Assembly (NCBI GenBank): GCA_027484165.1
Contig: JAIXWH010000015.1
Location: 1-43,237 of the forward strand
Direction of reading: 5' to 3'
Length of the DNA stretch: 43,237 nucleotides
From: Chitinophagaceae bacterium
GTDB taxonomy: Bacteria; Bacteroidota; Bacteroidia; Chitinophagales; Chitinophagaceae
How positions within the stretch are numbered: position 1 is the stretch's first letter; each line of letters opens with the position of its first letter. The position numbers and the translations under genes are program-made. Of the stretch, positions 21,301 to 27,204 are shown piece by piece. Below the pieces are notes generated by a model. It was not told where the DNA came from. It saw nothing but the letters and a program-made list of their open reading frames with translations, and ran no database searches.

Positions 21301-21905
21301 TGAGTTGTTGTTCCTGTAACTGTACTTGGGGGTACAAATGAGGTAATACCTGCTGAGTTACCCAATGAAAAAACAACCCAATAAGTTCCTGGGCCTAATA
21401 CTTGATTTAAATTGACTTCAATTTTCCAGATTTTGCAATTTTGATTATTAGCTAAATTTTGAATTCTATATAAACTTGCGGATGAGGAAGCAGAGAAAAA
21501 ATTTGAATTAGGATCAGTATCTCCATACACTAAAGATCCTCCACTTTGTGGATCTCCATCGTAGATTGCAATTACCAGTTTATTGAATGGTGATGAAGTG
21601 TTGCTAGGATCACTTATTGCTGCATCATTAACATAAGCGAACAAAGTAATTTTTGACAATGTCCAATTTGTACAAACATCAAAATCATCAGCCAACAATA
21701 CAGTACTCGAATTTGCAGTATAACCTAACTGGGTATTACCAGATTGAACCTCGCTCCATGACGAACCAAAAGGTGCTGCAACACCTGCTCCATTGATACC
21801 TCCAGTTGATAAGTTCCCATTAACATATTGCTGCGACAAGGCATCCAAATTCAGGAGTAAAAATGAAACTAAAATTATGAATTTAAACTGCGTTATAAAT
21901 TTCAT
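9390..21905 (-). CDS. giant T9SS-secreted multidomain adhesin-like protein
   Basis: A 4171-residue predicted cell-surface or secreted protein in one uninterrupted frame. In order: Sec signal peptide (1-25, ...LDALSQ); an N-terminal beta-rich domain (about 28-240) with Asp-rich 'ADDFDV'; Ig-like segments alternating with four GEVED repeats (about 345-500, 608-750, 860-1025, 1132-1270). Each GEVED repeat has a CYC motif, an acidic loop such as 'WIDYDHNGIFD' (Ca-binding-like) and 'GETEDYLVDI'. Ig/PKD-like domains run to about 2100, then a right-handed beta-helix region (about 2100-2945) rich in NNNTI repeats, ending DIGADEF. BIG2-like domains (about 3035-3335) carry 'VTGVTAGS' motifs. A FN3-like module (about 4000-4085) and a T9SS type A sorting domain (4089-4171, 'MFPNPV', 'GNYSLEI') finish the chain. 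Adhesion or matrix function is inference. No enzymatic motif is seen. Confidence 0.92.
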   Translation of the reverse strand: MKFITQFKFIILVSFLLLNLDALSQQYVNGNLSTGGINGAGVAAPFGSSWSEVQSGNTQLGYTANSSTVLLADDFDVCTNWTLSKITLFAYVNDAAISDPSNTSSPFNKLVIAIYDGDPQSGGSLVYGDTDPNSNFFSASSSASLYRIQNLANNQNCKIWKIEVNLNQVLGPGTYWVVFSLGNSAGITSFVPPSTVTGTTTQSGNNAKQKNVATGIWSALTDGGGAQDLPFIIDYTSQNCSGQPSPGATSSTLATACPNLSITLTIDNPNCENGISNQWQFSTNSGATWTNISGATSSSLTTSLVAAGVPSSATTVLFRDSLRCANSGLTNKSTPVSITQSNFLNCYCIPGNTNCGASDDILNVTFGGINNNSTASTDCPTGSNGYVDFTGTPTGNVFSGINNPISITVNNGGSENAAAWIDYDHSGTFDRTEFISFGSGVLNSNNDYVFTGSVFIPLTAVNGITRIRVRSKFAVVGSANSLSSSDACSAYTFGQTEDYLINISPAQNCSVSLIPPGTITSSPSTVCPSASFTLTLGNSTILSSLIGVTYQWYSSNNGISNWNVAAGNSTSISYTGTQTDTTYYKVKVNCIDGSSKESGVIKVGMNSFVNCYCIPGFTRSDDNDITTNVTYAGINNNSTNSPNNGYSDYTSTVAPAVAYRNLTSPISVTIPSGFSENAAVWIDYDHNGIFDASEFKWLGSTTNTGGVITNTITIPSNALLGTTRMRIRIRFATTLIATDVCNGYSFGETEDYLVDIRDVTNCSGAPNLGTLVPNFTSLCSGENVSITSSNAAALNGTLGLNLQWNSSPTGNPGSFTPVPLQISPSVTQPITANTYFQLVGTCGAATSTSVVLISLNPQTSCYCASNATLSNSSDITNVTIGTLNNTSDCSSVAPGIGTIPNRYSNYTSGAAAPAPAVIYSGTSNAFSVSLGVCDARTNANAIAIWIDLNKNGLFEDATEKLYVSTVTSSTFPRTETGTLIIPATLTNGGTDTIKGITRMRIVNSNQTPSSINSCGTYQYGETEDYLVDIQYAPACNSSFVPQLFSTIDTICASIPFTISIQNAVGISGLTFQWQSSPDSSIWTNITGQTSTTLNTTLTATTFYRIRATCSVSSTSNFSIGYKVVLGNLGCYCVPSTTAGANDAITNVKFGGINNTSGYTTGGFTNYSSSVAAGSGTIGGTDSIYVTVTGGSGGIEYVAAWIDYNQDGTFQSSEYTAIGSFNSSSATTLSNVINIPATALPGLTRMRIRVRKATALAASDACTVYTNGETEDYQVNLIPCSPVTFDIAPVNTSVSCGSNTFFPVKVISINTPTYRWQFRTSPTGAWSFLSNGINYSGVTSDTLRVLNAPLSFSNFEYRVVVKGNCVLSDTSVSGKLTVVPSVVTSITTQPSNVTVSCSSTNSANFNFTVTTGSNPVYQWQTRANASAAWSNLSNNASFSGVNTASLTINGLSNALNGSQFRAYLSADCSSSDTTTAATLTVTPLALSVIISTPSTTVCKGSDVIFTATPTPSSGLVGANYKFRIDSITMPSANALANSTTILTTNTSQLTVGMEIGITRGRGSILPGTTITGINPGVSFTISNPIAVSVPFNSVLFGVLQNSSSPTLITQNIQTGNQIKCILTVNDACAVPQTATSNILSMTVTPNTKDSLIIAASANPICGGDNVTFTASPYNGGVNPTYQWFIGSTSVQGPSASVTYLNAGTLTNGQIVTCKMVPDNTITCPSANPAVSNAVTMTVNTSFPVSVSLTANPTANPDVAICLGASVTFTATATNGGVTPQYVFRKKNGASDVLLQQGSSNVYTTTSLVNNDSVYCILTSSITSCAPGNPATSNKIKITTTAVAPSVTITQSPRIDSVCAGVSVTYTANPQSGQGTSPTYQFYVNGQAVTNSGNTYTYVPGPGDSISVAMTSSNSCASPNPATAYVIQTLKTKPTTIISLSSLTCGSNSATLDAGASAGSGTITAYQWYLGGVAQSGGTQSTFYVTTAGNYTVQITNSIGCSATSSAYTFTPSTGAALSGTYTIGAVKGNVVSWPAGSSTKIKVSGSTLAVGAVLSVTTAPGSFSTNTVVTAISNDTITVNIAPTGLTSSSVISGTTCSNYISFASAITDLNTRGISASCVFNVSSGFAETLDSNLVLGSATLNPQSTSRTIIFQKSGSGSNPLIRAYNNGTTIPGNPTPNGMFVLQGIDNITIDGINFTDTNTVSSAKMMEYGIGLFRLTNADGAQNNTIKNCTITLNRNNIAASAQTFFPSGSTGILALNAIYNTATTASVIASNASSTNSNNKFYSNNISNCHVGIFLSGFGAATGGIQPTDGDIGNDVGGSSSATANTIVNFGGATTAIISYGIFAKNQWGANLSFNTINNNNGSGVNHPASITGIQMDVAASANVTINNNTVTLTPNSSTAAVIGINNTAGATAASNTVNINNNTITGGHPAMAAGSWSGILNNANATNTNMNGNTVQNVILPNTATGTFTGIQMASAGITSLNLNNNTVVGNTLPGSGTFLAISNAAADSTILNINGNTIRRNTKSAGNLNNGGIMRLIAVGSPQKTPTGNTCITSVNNNTIDSNTVISASTTAVTLDCIQQAGSSTYTISNNTINNNSVVGISGSVVATISGYTNGGGGQIETINNNTISNLFVSGNSTGLHIVRGIINNTATTSIRNVSGNTIFNLYSASNSSAVVSGIISQVGGTINVYKNKIYNLFAGQSATVGSYVRGIATTSGTTTNIYNNMIALDLSKAASSTNNIARDTVLNNLDAVRGIEAAPTTPATRTISLFNNTIRIKGTGATAFGTSGIYHNANATSTNDRLDMRNNLISNVATPVGAGLIVALRRSGTSLLNDSTISNNNNFYAGFPQASPRLLYYDGTNSDATLSALQTRLAPRESNSVSVNASFVDSTDLHLNACDVNNSNNIDGKGTPITTPIPIVEDIDAETRDVSTPDIGADEFSGQSAAGSVSNNATVCSGNNSGTLTLSGYSGTIQSWQSASDINFTAPVSITNTNTTYSYSNITATTYFRAVVISSCGGATVNSIPALITVNPTPSVTSPATGSISVCQNSTIQLTASNPRLTSPWVSLSPSVASISNTGLVSGLTAGSTIIRFTNTNGCFKDTLVTVAALPTLSGTLFACVGATTQLSGSGTAAGSNPWVSSNLSIATVSNTGLVTGVTAGSVTINYTNNNTCTTTSSSLTVSGKPTITGTTTLCVGSSVTLTGTPGTGTQSATWSASNPNATVNGSGFVTGVNGGLDTIRYTNTFGCFKDTAVTINALPTISGVAGVCVGDSSLLTGSGTNAALSANAPWFTANSSIASLTNSASTTRYIKGIATGSTNITFTNSNGCAKTITFDVFAPPAAPTAVSSGIFCGPASVTIQATPPSGLTIDWYSAASGGSVLSGGSGVTSFNTPVISATTTYYAQTINLSGCKSITRTPVIANITARGTWLGVDTIWSNTANWCDGILPTDTVNVTIPTGLSKYPFVSSNALCKNIAINSGASVTVLGNGKLAIYGTITNSGTFDVTRGSLEIAGTTALSLNPAALKNKRVRNFTINNSGGVSIITDTLQLLGKLSFVGTGKTFTINDRLVLKSSDTLTAMVDSSVNGNSISGNAIVERYITNKRAWRLLSMPTSHNIQSIRQSFQENASAIVGFGTQLIGGSNSANAGGEGWDGFSRLPSLKILDSTGSKWNAVAKTTDKMIPGKAYMTFIRGDRTTIFPNTSATVLRERGKLITGDSTLNYPSSTISQYFGVGNMYAAPIDFRKLLSRGLMNNIRSSYYLWDPKASDFGAYITCSVISNNIVATPSATNSYANGNYNIQSGQGFIVQQINPGTSSITFKETIKADSLNLVSRLGIKEGMFRTNLYIVANNTSQICDGVLNMYDSAYSNDLNDNDVLKLLNPSENLGIKRENTSLAIEFRNGMNDNDTIFYNLSQVKVADYQFEFIPMNLNANSLEAYLEDTYLNTKSQVSLSSSTLINFNISNDSGSYNPDRFRVVFKVLRPLVTFVNIKAVKEESRVRVSWNVANEINIKDYSIEKSSDGIRFEEIGNVLSSNISSYSFIDATTFTGVHYYRIRSNGYNGEVAYSNIVKLNNIQNQSITMFPNPVKANESTYLRFVNMNKGTYQMRVLNSLGQVIMKKVITHNVLDGQYSLDFKKKLIPGNYSLEIINEIDDFKTIIKFLF

Positions 21906-22140
21906 ATGCAGAGGCTTTATTGTTTTTTTAAAAATTTAAGAGTCAATTTTATAAGTAATAATAAATACAATCTGAAAAATCATTTATCTAGCTTAATAAA
22001 AGAAATATACAGATTATTTTATTTTGCAATACGTAATTAACATTTCAAAATAAAATTAATGTTTTTTTAATAATTACAAATGATTTTAGGTAATTATGTT
22101 TTAAAATGCTGGTATAATTTCTTAATGGTTCTTTTATCGT
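21906..22140. other. AT-rich intergenic spacer upstream of the giant gene
   Basis: About 235 bp of very AT-rich sequence that must hold the giant gene's promoter on the minus strand. I could not identify a clean TAnnTTTG box. No ORF or RNA is recognised. Confidence 0.5.
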
Positions 22141-22213
22141 TTCATCCCGATGGGGTTGGATGGATTTCTTTTTCATTTGGAGTAATTTCATCCCTACAGG
22201 GTTGGGTGGATAT
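22141..22213. repeat. REP-like duplicated motif (two imperfect copies)
   Basis: Two copies of TTTCATCCC-nnn-RGGGTTGGRTGGAT lie at 22141-22168 and 22187-22213, period 46 nt. They differ mainly at the three bases after CCC and at single positions. Each copy can fold: CCC/GGG and ATCC/GGAT in the first, CCCT/AGGG and ATCC/GGAT in the second. They sit in an intergenic spacer next to a tRNA, as palindromic REP-type elements often do. No transposase is nearby. Confidence 0.5.
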
Positions 22214-22218
22214 AAATA

Positions 22219-22247
22219 AAAAACCTCACCAATTAGTGAGGTTTTTT
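22219..22247 (-). terminator. terminator of tRNA-Val
   Basis: Stem CCTCAC (22224-22229) pairs with GTGAGG (22236-22241), flanked by A-run and T-run so it can act in both directions. On the minus strand it follows the tRNA directly. Confidence 0.85.
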
Positions 22248-22248
22248 G

Positions 22249-22323
22249 TGGGAGCTACAGGAGTCGAACCTGTGACCCTCTGCTTGTAAGGCAGATGCTC
22301 TAAACCAACTGAGCTAAGCTCCC
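22249..22323 (-). tRNA. tRNA-Val (anticodon UAC)
   Basis: A 75-nt cloverleaf on the minus strand: acceptor GGGAGCT/AGCTCCC with discriminator A; D arm GCTC/GAGC; anticodon stem TCTGC/GCAGA with 7-nt loop CTTACAA, giving anticodon TAC; T arm ACAGG/CCTGT with loop TTCGACT. The 3' CCA is not encoded. It has its own promoter (TATATTTG at 22344-22351) and terminator, so it is a single-gene unit. It lies just upstream of clpS and valS on the other strand. Confidence 0.97.
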
Positions 22324-22343
22324 TTTTTTTTAATTAGGGAGTG

Positions 22344-22372
22344 CAAATATAGGAGTATTATCTATAATCAAA
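22344..22372 (-). promoter_or_regulatory. promoter of tRNA-Val
   Basis: On the minus strand TTTG (22369-22372), a 17-nt spacer and TATATTTG (22344-22351) lie 20 nt before the tRNA 5' end. The -7 box is identical to that of the SRP RNA. Confidence 0.75.
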
Positions 22373-22450
22373 AAATTTTAATTACTTTTCTAATAAAAAA
22401 AATCATCCTCTCTTTTATTAAAGTATTTATCTTTTATTTTGTGTTGAATT

Positions 22451-22753
22451 ATGAACAGACAAAGAATATATAACCCATTAGTTGACTCAGATTACGAACT
22501 GGAAGTGTTAGAAGAAATCGAAACGACCTATCATCTCCTAGTATGGAATGATGACGTAAATACTTTTGATTGGGTTATTGATACGCTTGTTGAGATTTGC
22601 GGTCACACTAAAGAGCAAGCAGAACAATGTGCATTATTGATCCATTATAAAGGAAAATATGCTGTAAAAAAAGATTCCTACGAAAAACTCAAACCTCAGT
22701 GCGATGCAATCAATGACAGACTTATTAATGCTACTATCGAAGTCGTCGCCTAA
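22451..22753 (+). CDS. clpS: ATP-dependent Clp protease adaptor ClpS
   Basis: A 100-residue adaptor that binds the N-domain of ClpA/ClpC-type unfoldases and delivers N-end-rule substrates. The core is 'YHLLVWNDDVNTFDWVIDTL' (27-46), where NDD-x-T(F) forms the N-degron pocket, then 'GHTKEQAEQCALLIHYKGK' and the C-terminal 'RLINATIEV'. An acidic flexible N-terminus (1-25) is usual. It stands alone, 81 nt before valS; no Clp ATPase gene is in the window. Confidence 0.93.
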   Translation: MNRQRIYNPLVDSDYELEVLEEIETTYHLLVWNDDVNTFDWVIDTLVEICGHTKEQAEQCALLIHYKGKYAVKKDSYEKLKPQCDAINDRLINATIEVVA

Positions 22754-22800
22754 ATCATTGCCATATCAACTTACAGGCAAAAATAATCAACCTCCTTTTG

Positions 22801-22808
22801 TAACTTCG
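22801..22808 (+). promoter_or_regulatory. possible -7 box TAACTTCG of valS
   Basis: A one-mismatch variant of TAnnTTTG lies 26 nt before the valS ATG in the clpS-valS gap. It is supported only by position and similarity. Confidence 0.35.
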
Positions 22809-22834
22809 CCAACCTGCACAATTGCATTATAATT

Positions 22835-25447
22835 ATGGAATTATCTAAAAATTTTGAGCCTCAGATTACTGACAACAAATGGTATAACCATTGGCTTGAT
22901 AAAAATTATTTCAAAAGTACTCCTGATAACAGAGAAGCATACACGATTGTTATGCCTCCTCCTAATGTGACAGGTGTTCTTCATATGGGACACTGTTTGA
23001 ATAATACCATTCAAGATATTCTTATCAGAAGAGCAAGAATGAAAGGATACAACACTTGCTGGGTTCCCGGTACTGACCATGCTTCTATCGCTACTGAAGC
23101 AAAAGTAGTTGGAATGCTTAGAGAACGTGGTATAACGAAGTCTTCACTTAGCAGAGAGGAATTTTTATCTTATGCATGGGAATGGAAAGAGAAATATGGC
23201 GGTATCATTTTACAACAATTGAAAAAATTAGGCTGCAGTCTTGATTGGGATCGAACTTCTTTCACCATGGATAAAGAATACTATGATTCTGTAATCAAAG
23301 TGTTTGTAGACCTTCATAAAAAAGGAATTATTTACAGAGGTAAAAGAATGATCAATTGGGATGTAAAAGCACTAACAGCGCTTAGTGATGAAGAAGTGAT
23401 ACGTAAAGAAACCAAACAAAAACTATATCATTTAAAATACAAATTAGAAAACAGCGACGAACCTATTATTATAGCAACAGTAAGACCTGAAACCATTATG
23501 GGAGATGCTGCCATTTGCGTTCACCCTAACGATGAAAGATACAAAAATCTACATGGAAAATTTGCCTTCGTTCCACTAATCAACAGAAGAATTCCAATTA
23601 TCGCTGACGAGTATGTATCTATGGATTTTGGAACTGGGGCACTGAAGGTTACACCCGCACATGACGTGAACGATTATGCGCTGGGGCAGAAACACAATCT
23701 TGAAACCATTGATATCTTCAACGACAATGGAACATTGAGCGAAGCAGCACAAATTTATATTGGTCAAGATCGTTTTGAAGTAAGAAAAAAAATAGCTGTA
23801 GAACTGGAAGAAAAAGGATTCCTTTTAAAAACAGAAGAATATACAAGTGAGGTTGGATATAGCGAAAGAACAGATGTGGTAGTTGAGCCTCGGTTGAGTT
23901 TACAATGGTGGCTTAGCATGAAAGACATTGCAACGCCTGCATTAAAAGTAGTGATGGAAGAAGAAATTAAATTCTATCCTCCTAAATTTAAAAATGTTTA
24001 CCGCCATTGGATGGAGAACATCAAAGACTGGTGCATCAGCAGACAATTATGGTGGGGACATCGTATTCCTGCATGGTATGATGAAGAAGGCAATTATGTA
24101 GTTGCTGAAAATGAAAAAGAAGCCATTCAGGAATTCTCAAAAAAATATGGTAAATCAAATCTTACCATTAAGCAAGATGAGGATTGTTTGGATACCTGGT
24201 TCAGTAGCTGGTTGTGGCCATTCGAGGTATTTAAAGGTTACAGCAATCCAAACAACGATGAAATCAACTACTACTACCCTACCAATACTTTGGTTACAGG
24301 TCCGGATATTATTTTCTTTTGGGTGGCAAGAATGATTATGGCTGGATTGGAATACAAAAAACAAATTCCATTTAAAGAAGTTTATTTCACTGGAACAGTA
24401 AGAGATAAATTGGGCAGAAAGATGAGTAAAAGTTTAGGTAACTCTCCAGACTTACTTGGATTGATAGATCAATATGGGGCAGATGCAACCCGTTTTGGAA
24501 TCATGATTGCTTCTCCTGCAGGAAACGATATTCTGTTTGATGAAACCGCTTTGGAACAAGGAAGAAATTTCAATAATAAAATCTGGAATGCACTCAAGTT
24601 AATAAAAATGTGGGAACCCAGACAATCCGACACTTATCAGGAAGAAAATCAATTTGCAATTAATTGGTTTGAAAATAGATTGGATGAAGTAAGCAAAGAT
24701 GTAGATAACATGATGCAGCAATTCAGATTGAGTGAATCCCTAAAAACAATTTACTCTTTAATATGGGATGATTTTTGCAGTTGGTATTTAGAATGGATAA
24801 AACCTGGATTTGAAAATCCAATCAATTCGTCAACTTATAAAAAAACAGTAACATTCTTTACCGAATTAATGCAATTGATTCATCCATTTATGCCCTTTGT
24901 TTCTGAAGAAATCTATCACCATCTTGAAAAAAGAAATGATGACTTGTGCATAAAGCAATTAAGTAATTCTAAGCCATTCGATTCATTCACACTTAGCACT
25001 GGGCAACTTTTAAAAAATACAATTTCAGGAATCAGAGATGTTAGAAATAAACAACAGCTAAAGCCAAAAGAAACTATTCAATTATTTATTCAAACTGATA
25101 ATGAAAATACTTACAAATCCATTGAAAGTATTCTTTCAAAACAATTGAACACAAGCTCAATCAACTTTACTAAAGAAAATATCGCAGGCTCTTTCACTAC
25201 TATTATTGACAGAGATAAATTTTATGTCGTTACTGAAAAACCGATTGATAGTACCAATCAAAAAGCTGAACTTGAAAAGGAATTGAACCATTTGAAAGGA
25301 TTTTTAATTTCTGTAGAAAAGAAATTATCAAATGAAAAATTTGTCCAAAATGCAAAACCTGAAGTTCTTGCAATAGAACAAAAGAAAAAAGCAGATGCTG
25401 AAAGCAAAATAAAAACCATCAACGATAGTCTGGAGCTTTTGAATTAA
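22835..25447 (+). CDS. valS: valine--tRNA ligase
   Basis: An 870-residue class I aminoacyl-tRNA synthetase that charges tRNA-Val. The HIGH-type motif is 'PPPNVTGVLHMGH' (41-53), the editing domain includes 'TVRPETIMGD' and 'ALKVTPAHDVND', the tryptophan-rich catalytic segment 'DWCISRQLWWGHRIPAW' is intact, and the KMSKS loop 'GRKMSKSLGNSPD' is at about 527-539. An anticodon-binding helical domain follows and the last ~70 residues form the C-terminal coiled coil ('KAELEKELNHLKG', 'KKLSNEKF'). The length is normal. It lies about 0.5 kb from tRNA-Val on the opposite strand. Confidence 0.97.
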   Translation: MELSKNFEPQITDNKWYNHWLDKNYFKSTPDNREAYTIVMPPPNVTGVLHMGHCLNNTIQDILIRRARMKGYNTCWVPGTDHASIATEAKVVGMLRERGITKSSLSREEFLSYAWEWKEKYGGIILQQLKKLGCSLDWDRTSFTMDKEYYDSVIKVFVDLHKKGIIYRGKRMINWDVKALTALSDEEVIRKETKQKLYHLKYKLENSDEPIIIATVRPETIMGDAAICVHPNDERYKNLHGKFAFVPLINRRIPIIADEYVSMDFGTGALKVTPAHDVNDYALGQKHNLETIDIFNDNGTLSEAAQIYIGQDRFEVRKKIAVELEEKGFLLKTEEYTSEVGYSERTDVVVEPRLSLQWWLSMKDIATPALKVVMEEEIKFYPPKFKNVYRHWMENIKDWCISRQLWWGHRIPAWYDEEGNYVVAENEKEAIQEFSKKYGKSNLTIKQDEDCLDTWFSSWLWPFEVFKGYSNPNNDEINYYYPTNTLVTGPDIIFFWVARMIMAGLEYKKQIPFKEVYFTGTVRDKLGRKMSKSLGNSPDLLGLIDQYGADATRFGIMIASPAGNDILFDETALEQGRNFNNKIWNALKLIKMWEPRQSDTYQEENQFAINWFENRLDEVSKDVDNMMQQFRLSESLKTIYSLIWDDFCSWYLEWIKPGFENPINSSTYKKTVTFFTELMQLIHPFMPFVSEEIYHHLEKRNDDLCIKQLSNSKPFDSFTLSTGQLLKNTISGIRDVRNKQQLKPKETIQLFIQTDNENTYKSIESILSKQLNTSSINFTKENIAGSFTTIIDRDKFYVVTEKPIDSTNQKAELEKELNHLKGFLISVEKKLSNEKFVQNAKPEVLAIEQKKKADAESKIKTINDSLELLN

Positions 25448-25485
25448 TTAACTGTTAATTTAAAACAGCGTAAACTCAGTTATTT

Positions 25486-25493
25486 TACATTTG
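25486..25493 (+). promoter_or_regulatory. -7 box TACATTTG of the secreted protein-GNAT pair
   Basis: A perfect TAnnTTTG box lies 19 nt before the ATG at 25513, after the valS stop. Confidence 0.6.
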
Positions 25494-25512
25494 TTGAACT
25501 CAAACATAAAAT

Positions 25513-25992
25513 ATGAACAAAAACATCATTTCTTTTGCATTGATTTTACTATGCTTTAACTGTTTTTCACAAACAAAAACAAACGCTACCAACGAAACAA
25601 AAAAAACAATCAAAATTAAGCCCCCACATTTGACAACATCAATGGGAGTTTTAAAAGATAGCATTAACTCAACTCCTCTTGATCAAGTAAAAGCCTTGTT
25701 AGGCGCGCCATTAAAAGTAACTGATGATAACAATATTACATTAACTGTTACATATTATCAATTCTATTATAAGAGTAAAGCCGTCGTTCAAGATGAAAAA
25801 ACAGGAAAATACAAACAAACTTCAAGCATGGCAGCAGATTATTTTACAAGCACTCCTCTGCCTGAGAAATGGATTAAACTCATCAAAGACGAATTGATAT
25901 CTGGTGAAGAACTATACTTTTTCGATATTGTAGCAAAAGACAAAGAGGGGCATATATTTTATGCTCCCAATTTTAAAATCATCACAAAATAA
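25513..25992 (+). CDS. small secreted protein, faint GldM C-terminal-domain resemblance
   Basis: A 159-residue protein with a clear signal peptide (about 1-20, LLCFNCFSQ), predicted periplasmic or exported. A Lys/Thr-rich linker is followed by a beta-rich domain. The end of that domain reads 'LPEKWIKLIKDELISGEELY', then 'FFDIVAKDKEGHIFYAPNFKI' in parts (about 116-156). This resembles the closing strands of the last domain of gliding/T9SS protein GldM (a 'GdkvYfenI.AkGPDG..r...FkI' type pattern). It lacks the membrane helix and other GldM domains, so it is not GldM itself. Its stop codon abuts the ATG of the GNAT gene, so the two are translationally adjacent. The function is unknown. Confidence 0.65.
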   Translation: MNKNIISFALILLCFNCFSQTKTNATNETKKTIKIKPPHLTTSMGVLKDSINSTPLDQVKALLGAPLKVTDDNNITLTVTYYQFYYKSKAVVQDEKTGKYKQTSSMAADYFTSTPLPEKWIKLIKDELISGEELYFFDIVAKDKEGHIFYAPNFKIITK

Positions 25993-26499
25993 ATGCAGAT
26001 TAAATTTGCATCTTCAGAGAATATTTCAACCATTCAGGATATTGCCTATCAAACCTGGCCAGTTACGTACAAAAATATTTTAAGTAATGAGCAATTGTTA
26101 TACATGCTCAATTTGTTTTATCATAAAGATGCACTACAAAAACAATTTGAAGACAATAGTTTTTCTTTCATCATTTCACTTACAAACAACAACTCTGTAG
26201 GCTTTGCAATATACTCTATAATTTCCTCAGACGGACATTACAAACTCGATAAATTATATATTTTACCTGAATCTCAGTCGAAAGGTATTGGTAAATTCAT
26301 GTTGGATTTTATTTTATCTGATTTAAAAAATAAAAACGCCAAACGTTTAACCCTAAACGTTAATCGAAATAACAAAGCAGTTGAATTTTATTTGAAACAA
26401 AATTTCAAAATAATTAAAGAAGAAGACAATGATATTGGAAATGGTTATTTTATGAATGACTATGTGATGGAGAAGATATTTGATGATTTGGAAATTTGA
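25993..26499 (+). CDS. GNAT family N-acetyltransferase
   Basis: A 168-residue acetyl-CoA-dependent acetyltransferase of unknown substrate. The GNAT motif A is 'LDKLYILPESQSKGIGKFML' (about 84-103), with the pyrophosphate-binding Q-x-x-G-x-G loop SQSKGIGK. Motif B follows as 'LTLNVNRNNKAVEFYLKQNF' (about 117-136). The ATG directly follows the TAA of the upstream secreted-protein gene. The last codons and the stop lie inside the beginning of an ATTTGAAG repeat tract, so the C-terminal residues (FDDLEI) come partly from low-complexity DNA. Confidence 0.9.
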   Translation: MQIKFASSENISTIQDIAYQTWPVTYKNILSNEQLLYMLNLFYHKDALQKQFEDNSFSFIISLTNNNSVGFAIYSIISSDGHYKLDKLYILPESQSKGIGKFMLDFILSDLKNKNAKRLTLNVNRNNKAVEFYLKQNFKIIKEEDNDIGNGYFMNDYVMEKIFDDLEI

Positions 26500-26640
26500 A
26501 GATTTGAAGATTTGAAGATTCTTAGAACAAAAACTACAAACAACGAACATCCAAAATCTTCCAAACCTACAGAACCTATTAAACCTTTTCAACCTTTTAA
26601 ACTTTTTGAACCCGAGCAACGAGTTCAGCCCTTAAACAAG
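26494..26640. repeat. low-complexity repeat element, copy A
   Basis: Three perfect ATTTGAAG units (26494-26517) overlap the GNAT stop codon. They are followed by a mosaic whose minus strand (26528-26587) matches 43112-43171 at 52 of 60 positions by eye. The remainder is a run of AACCTTTT-like units to about 26640. It fills most of the 182-nt gap before the convergent Lrp gene. No terminator is obvious. Confidence 0.6.
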
Positions 26641-26681
26641 CGAAGCAATTTAAAATTGAAACTTTATAACTCTCGAATATC

Positions 26682-27185
26682 TTACCACACCAACTGATGT
26701 GTTTGCTTGATTACTCCCATCACAAAAACACTTTGAATATTTCCCATGTTTTCAATCAAGCTTAGTCGATTTACATGAAAATCATAATACTTATCCATAT
26801 TCTCTTCAACAACCTTTAGCATAAAATCAAACTCACCACTAATATTATAGCATTCAATCACTTCATTCAATGCATTAATTGATTTTATAAATTTCATCCC
26901 TGCATTTTTACTATGCTCCTTCAATGAAACGTAGCAAATAACCATCAAACCTTTTTTAACTTTTGTATGATCAACTAATGTTGCATATTGCTTTATTACG
27001 CCAGACTGTTCAAGATATTTTATTCTCTCATGAACAGGTGTTGTACTTAGATGTACTTTTTCTGAAATCTCTTTCACGGTTGCTCTTGCGTTTTCCTGCA
27101 AAATCCTCAGGATGGCTAGATCTGTTTTGTCTAAATTCGGAATTGAATTAGCTATTTGTTCTTTTTTTTCTACTTTTGAAGGCAT
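26682..27185 (-). CDS. Lrp/AsnC family transcriptional regulator
   Basis: A 167-residue DNA-binding regulator of the feast/famine family. The N-terminal winged HTH includes 'LDKTDLAILRILQENARAT' (18-36) and the recognition-helix region 'VHLSTTPVHERIKYLEQSG' (43-61). The C-terminal RAM ligand-binding domain includes 'GEFDFMLKVVEENMDKYYDF'. Members usually act as dimers or octamers and respond to amino acids. It is divergent from ahcY (115 nt between starts, with opposed -7 boxes at 27205-27212 and 27274-27281), so control of ahcY or of itself is plausible. The effector is unknown. Confidence 0.92.
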   Translation of the reverse strand: MPSKVEKKEQIANSIPNLDKTDLAILRILQENARATVKEISEKVHLSTTPVHERIKYLEQSGVIKQYATLVDHTKVKKGLMVICYVSLKEHSKNAGMKFIKSINALNEVIECYNISGEFDFMLKVVEENMDKYYDFHVNRLSLIENMGNIQSVFVMGVIKQTHQLVW

Positions 27186-27204
27186 ATTATATATATTTAT
27201 TCTT

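Noticed and set aside
22080-22289. 69-codon plus-strand frame over the REP-like motif and tRNA-Val
   Set aside because: It reads through the reverse complement of a tRNA (ending GATGVEPVTLCL, a familiar tRNA artefact) and a terminator.
26512-26697. 61-codon frame with KPFQPF-like repeats
   Set aside because: It comes from the low-complexity repeat element; a similar string arises from copy B on the other strand, which argues for DNA repeat rather than selection on protein.
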